From a virus, in the IMG/VR virus record IMGVR_UViG_3300025131_000438, positions 1 to 23,626 of that record: a stretch of DNA of 23,626 bases; one strand, 5' to 3'. Numbering within the stretch: position 1 is the first letter of the stretch; the number at the start of each line of letters is the position of its first letter. Below, in pieces: positions 21,281 through 23,626 of this stretch. The notes beneath the pieces are model-generated. The model was not told the DNA's origin and made no database searches. It saw only the letters and a list, made by a program, of their open reading frames with translations. The position numbers were made by a program, and so were the translations under genes.

Positions 21281-23616
21281 TAGTTGTTTCCTCTTTGCTG
21301 GTTACGTCGGTGTTTGTTAGGATCACCCCCCTTTACCAAGCTGACTATGCCGCCTTCGGCAAAACCATCATCATCGGGGTTCGGAATAAAAGCCTCGCCC
21401 GTCTCGGGATCAATTCTTTTTGTTAGACCGGAATCTATGTGATCGACAGCGTCTGTAAAATTAAATACTTGATCATATTCTAGGTACATCTGGTATTGTT
21501 CTCCCGAACCCTGCACACCGTCGGGCATGGCCGACGTAGGACCCACGCCGAGATCCTTCCATAAAGCAAACAACTCTTCTAAATACTCATCAGATACGTT
21601 CGCGTTATTATAGCCATAAGCATCGAGGACCCGAGGTCCTGATCCTCCTATAGCGAGTCGGGTAGGCGGGATGGTAGGTATGATCCTATACGTTGGAGGT
21701 CCTAAGATAGGGAAGACAACGTCCGTAGTAATCCTTGGTTGACCGTCTTTTTCTCGTAAGCTAAAAACTCTTATATTGCCCTCTGCAAAATCTTTCTGTT
21801 TCCCCGGGGTATAGGACGGTATTGAGCCTGGCAGCGTTGATGAATAGCCTGCAATACTATGGTTCATTAAACCACCCTCCAACTCTACAGCCCCGTCCGT
21901 ATCCAACGAATACCATGCTCTATTAGGCGTTTCATACACCGGTGTCACTCCTACCTCGGTTTTAAGCTCTGTAGGAACTCGGGCATTACGCTCCTCTGCC
22001 GTCACTTTGGAACTAAGGCTGTTTAGGGTCCGTGCCAGTTGAGTCTGTTGCACATCTAGAGGAGCGGTGGCCCGCTGCGCATCAACCACTAAGTCTGGAA
22101 AAGCTCCTCCTTTTAATTGTTCGTCTGATAACCCCCGTAATTTTAGAGCAAGCTCCTGAGGATTTAAAAACTCTAATCCAAAAGAAAAATCGGGGGGATC
22201 TATTTCATATACCATTTCTTCTTGTTCATATGCCCTTCTCAGGTATTCGGGCATTTCGTCCCAAGCACCGGGCCACTGCTCTCGCGCTTCTGCCATCGTG
22301 TATGTGAGCTGTGGATATAAAGACAAAGGATCATGCCCGAAACCTCCCATAATAGCGGATGACCTCAGTGTCCCCATAGTATTTGTAATTAAATCGCTAG
22401 GTACACCCTCTTGTAACATTTGATCTGCTTCAGACACAGCCGCTGGGATGTCGCTGGAGTGAGGAGAAAGGTCATCACCAACAATCGTTCTTTGAACACC
22501 CGTAGCCCTATCATATGCCCCTTCAAACTTTCTCCTTGCCTCTGCATTTCCCCGACGTGCTCCTATTAAAGGCTTGTTTATGCGGTCTAACATCTTTCTA
22601 CTCCAGTTTGAGTCATCACCGTGCCAAACCTGAGGTTCTATATCTCCTTGCAGCATTCGTTGTCTTAATCGATCATCGGCTGTGCCTAGTTCGGTCATAA
22701 AATACTTATTGGCTTTTGCACCAACTTCCGACGCGAGCTTCTCGTCTACTCCTAGCTGTATTAAATTATCTATTAACAAAGCCTGGTATTCTCGTATGTT
22801 TGCGGCTTCAGTATCTACTATCTCTCCAGTACCGTAGCCGGATCTTATCTCTTCGGGGAAAGTAGAAGTAGGTCGCACCACCGCTCGTTTTGGTCGAACA
22901 GCCATGCCCGCGAATAATTCATTGCCAGCTACTTCTACCGCAGGTCGGCTTAGGCTTCCCGCCATTATTTCAGCCGCTATCAGTGGAACATTAAAGTCCT
23001 TTATTTCGCCCGTTTCCGGATCGTAAGTTTCTTGATAACCCCGATCAGCCATGTCTACTTGCTGGGTCATGTAATCTTGAGCGCCTTCAATAGCTTGCGA
23101 AGGTAGTTGTTGGGCGATATCAAGGGCTTGCTCTCTGCCTTCCGGGGTACTTAAAAACGCTTTCGCTTTTAACCAGTTTTCTATCCCGAAATTCATAATG
23201 TCCATAGAAGTCGGCCAATCCGTTAAAGGATTTACCATCTCAATAGGCCCATACTCTCCCGGAAATGTCTGAAGGGTAGCCATCACTTCCTGCATTCCCG
23301 TTTGCGGGTTAATCTCAATAGTATCGTCCCCAACCCGTCTTGTTTCTTCTTCTGTTAATACTTCGCGTCGCAAAAAAGGACGCAACAAAGCCCCAGACAG
23401 ATGACTAAAGGGTCCTATTACCGGGTATTCACTTCCCGGCCAAATACTAGTGTACTCAGGATCTGCGGCTCCTAAGTCCGTTTTTGCTTCTCCCCCATCT
23501 GCAAACATCACCCCGCCACCCATCTGGAACAGGTGGGCTATCGGATTACCCGATATCCGGGCCTTGGAAGGTTCCCGGGCGCAATCATCGCAGCAGGGCT
23601 TTTTACCGAACGCCAT
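21280..23616 (-). CDS. large phage protein upstream of portal, weakly PcfJ-like
   Basis: This protein has about 779 residues if the ATG at 23616 is used. The frame stays open to the right edge (a GTG lies at 23622), so it could be longer. It begins MAFGKKPCCDDCAREPSKAR with a cysteine cluster, then MGGGVMFADGG. It ends with GFAEGGIVSLVKGGDPNKHR; the FA(D/E)GG motif is common in phage proteins. Around residues 576-630, EGGLMNHSIAGY is followed by RVFSLREKDGQPRITTDV. This echoes the MGHCVGGY...SLRD..G.P..T..V motif of PcfJ-like phage proteins, but with the cysteine replaced by serine. The rest is helical and acidic. Position between the presumed terminase and the portal suggests a head-related or early morphogenesis role. 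Function unknown. Confidence 0.65.
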   Translation of the reverse strand: MAFGKKPCCDDCAREPSKARISGNPIAHLFQMGGGVMFADGGEAKTDLGAADPEYTSIWPGSEYPVIGPFSHLSGALLRPFLRREVLTEEETRRVGDDTIEINPQTGMQEVMATLQTFPGEYGPIEMVNPLTDWPTSMDIMNFGIENWLKAKAFLSTPEGREQALDIAQQLPSQAIEGAQDYMTQQVDMADRGYQETYDPETGEIKDFNVPLIAAEIMAGSLSRPAVEVAGNELFAGMAVRPKRAVVRPTSTFPEEIRSGYGTGEIVDTEAANIREYQALLIDNLIQLGVDEKLASEVGAKANKYFMTELGTADDRLRQRMLQGDIEPQVWHGDDSNWSRKMLDRINKPLIGARRGNAEARRKFEGAYDRATGVQRTIVGDDLSPHSSDIPAAVSEADQMLQEGVPSDLITNTMGTLRSSAIMGGFGHDPLSLYPQLTYTMAEAREQWPGAWDEMPEYLRRAYEQEEMVYEIDPPDFSFGLEFLNPQELALKLRGLSDEQLKGGAFPDLVVDAQRATAPLDVQQTQLARTLNSLSSKVTAEERNARVPTELKTEVGVTPVYETPNRAWYSLDTDGAVELEGGLMNHSIAGYSSTLPGSIPSYTPGKQKDFAEGNIRVFSLREKDGQPRITTDVVFPILGPPTYRIIPTIPPTRLAIGGSGPRVLDAYGYNNANVSDEYLEELFALWKDLGVGPTSAMPDGVQGSGEQYQMYLEYDQVFNFTDAVDHIDSGLTKRIDPETGEAFIPNPDDDGFAEGGIVSLVKGGDPNKHRRNQQRGNN

Positions 23617-23626
23617 TACCACGTCC

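Noticed and set aside
1-23626. tRNA genes, integrase, attachment sites or insertion sequences
   Set aside because: No cloverleaf-like sequence, recombinase motif or terminal inverted repeat was noticed by eye on either strand; a tRNAscan run would settle the tRNA question.

Overview
The window is a contiguous piece of a tailed bacteriophage genome (Caudoviricetes), most likely a short-tailed, podovirus-like phage from an uncultured aquatic or metagenomic source. Every supported gene is on the minus strand, so the biological order runs from high to low coordinates. Genes are packed end to end with TAATG and ATGA stop/start overlaps. The longest gap is 123 bp (13468-13590), so no stretch over 300 bp lacks a gene. 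There is no tape-measure or tail-sheath gene, and the module has a large portal, an SU10-type adaptor and a P22 gp10-like protein, which points to a short tail. I see no tRNA, rRNA, CRISPR array, integrase or insertion sequence. The terminase would be expected beyond the right edge.

Head module (23.6 to 13.6 kb): a large protein of unclear role, portal, small basic proteins, a lipoprotein, a GH24 lysozyme with an N-terminal signal segment, a staphylococcal-nuclease-like enzyme, a GroES-like co-chaperonin, scaffold, a small conserved protein, a decoration-like protein and the major capsid protein (MCP). The MCP has a near-perfect ribosome binding site and is followed by a clear intrinsic terminator. 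A candidate promoter lies on top of that terminator, and a 5' hairpin comes just after it, so a second transcription unit probably starts there.

Connector and tail module (13.5 to 6.7 kb): lectin-like and beta-rich virion proteins, a Lys/Ala/Pro-repeat mini-protein, a neck protein with an inserted duplicated beta module, an SU10-like adaptor, and several conserved small structural proteins including a tail-fibre-like protein.

Accessory and tail-tip module (6.7 to 1.9 kb): three different Fe(II)/2-oxoglutarate oxygenase-like genes, a PAPS-type sulfotransferase-like gene, and a 437-residue collagen-like, glycine-rich protein with many X-Pro-Gly sites. A small DUF6127-like protein and a holin-like coiled-coil/membrane protein follow, then a gp10-like tail protein cut by the left edge. 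One oxygenase and its partner gene sit exactly between two copies of a 21-bp direct repeat that carries a stop codon, ribosome binding site and start codon. I propose, as inference, that this region is a swappable tail-tip cassette encoding a collagen-like fibre together with enzymes that may hydroxylate and sulfate it.
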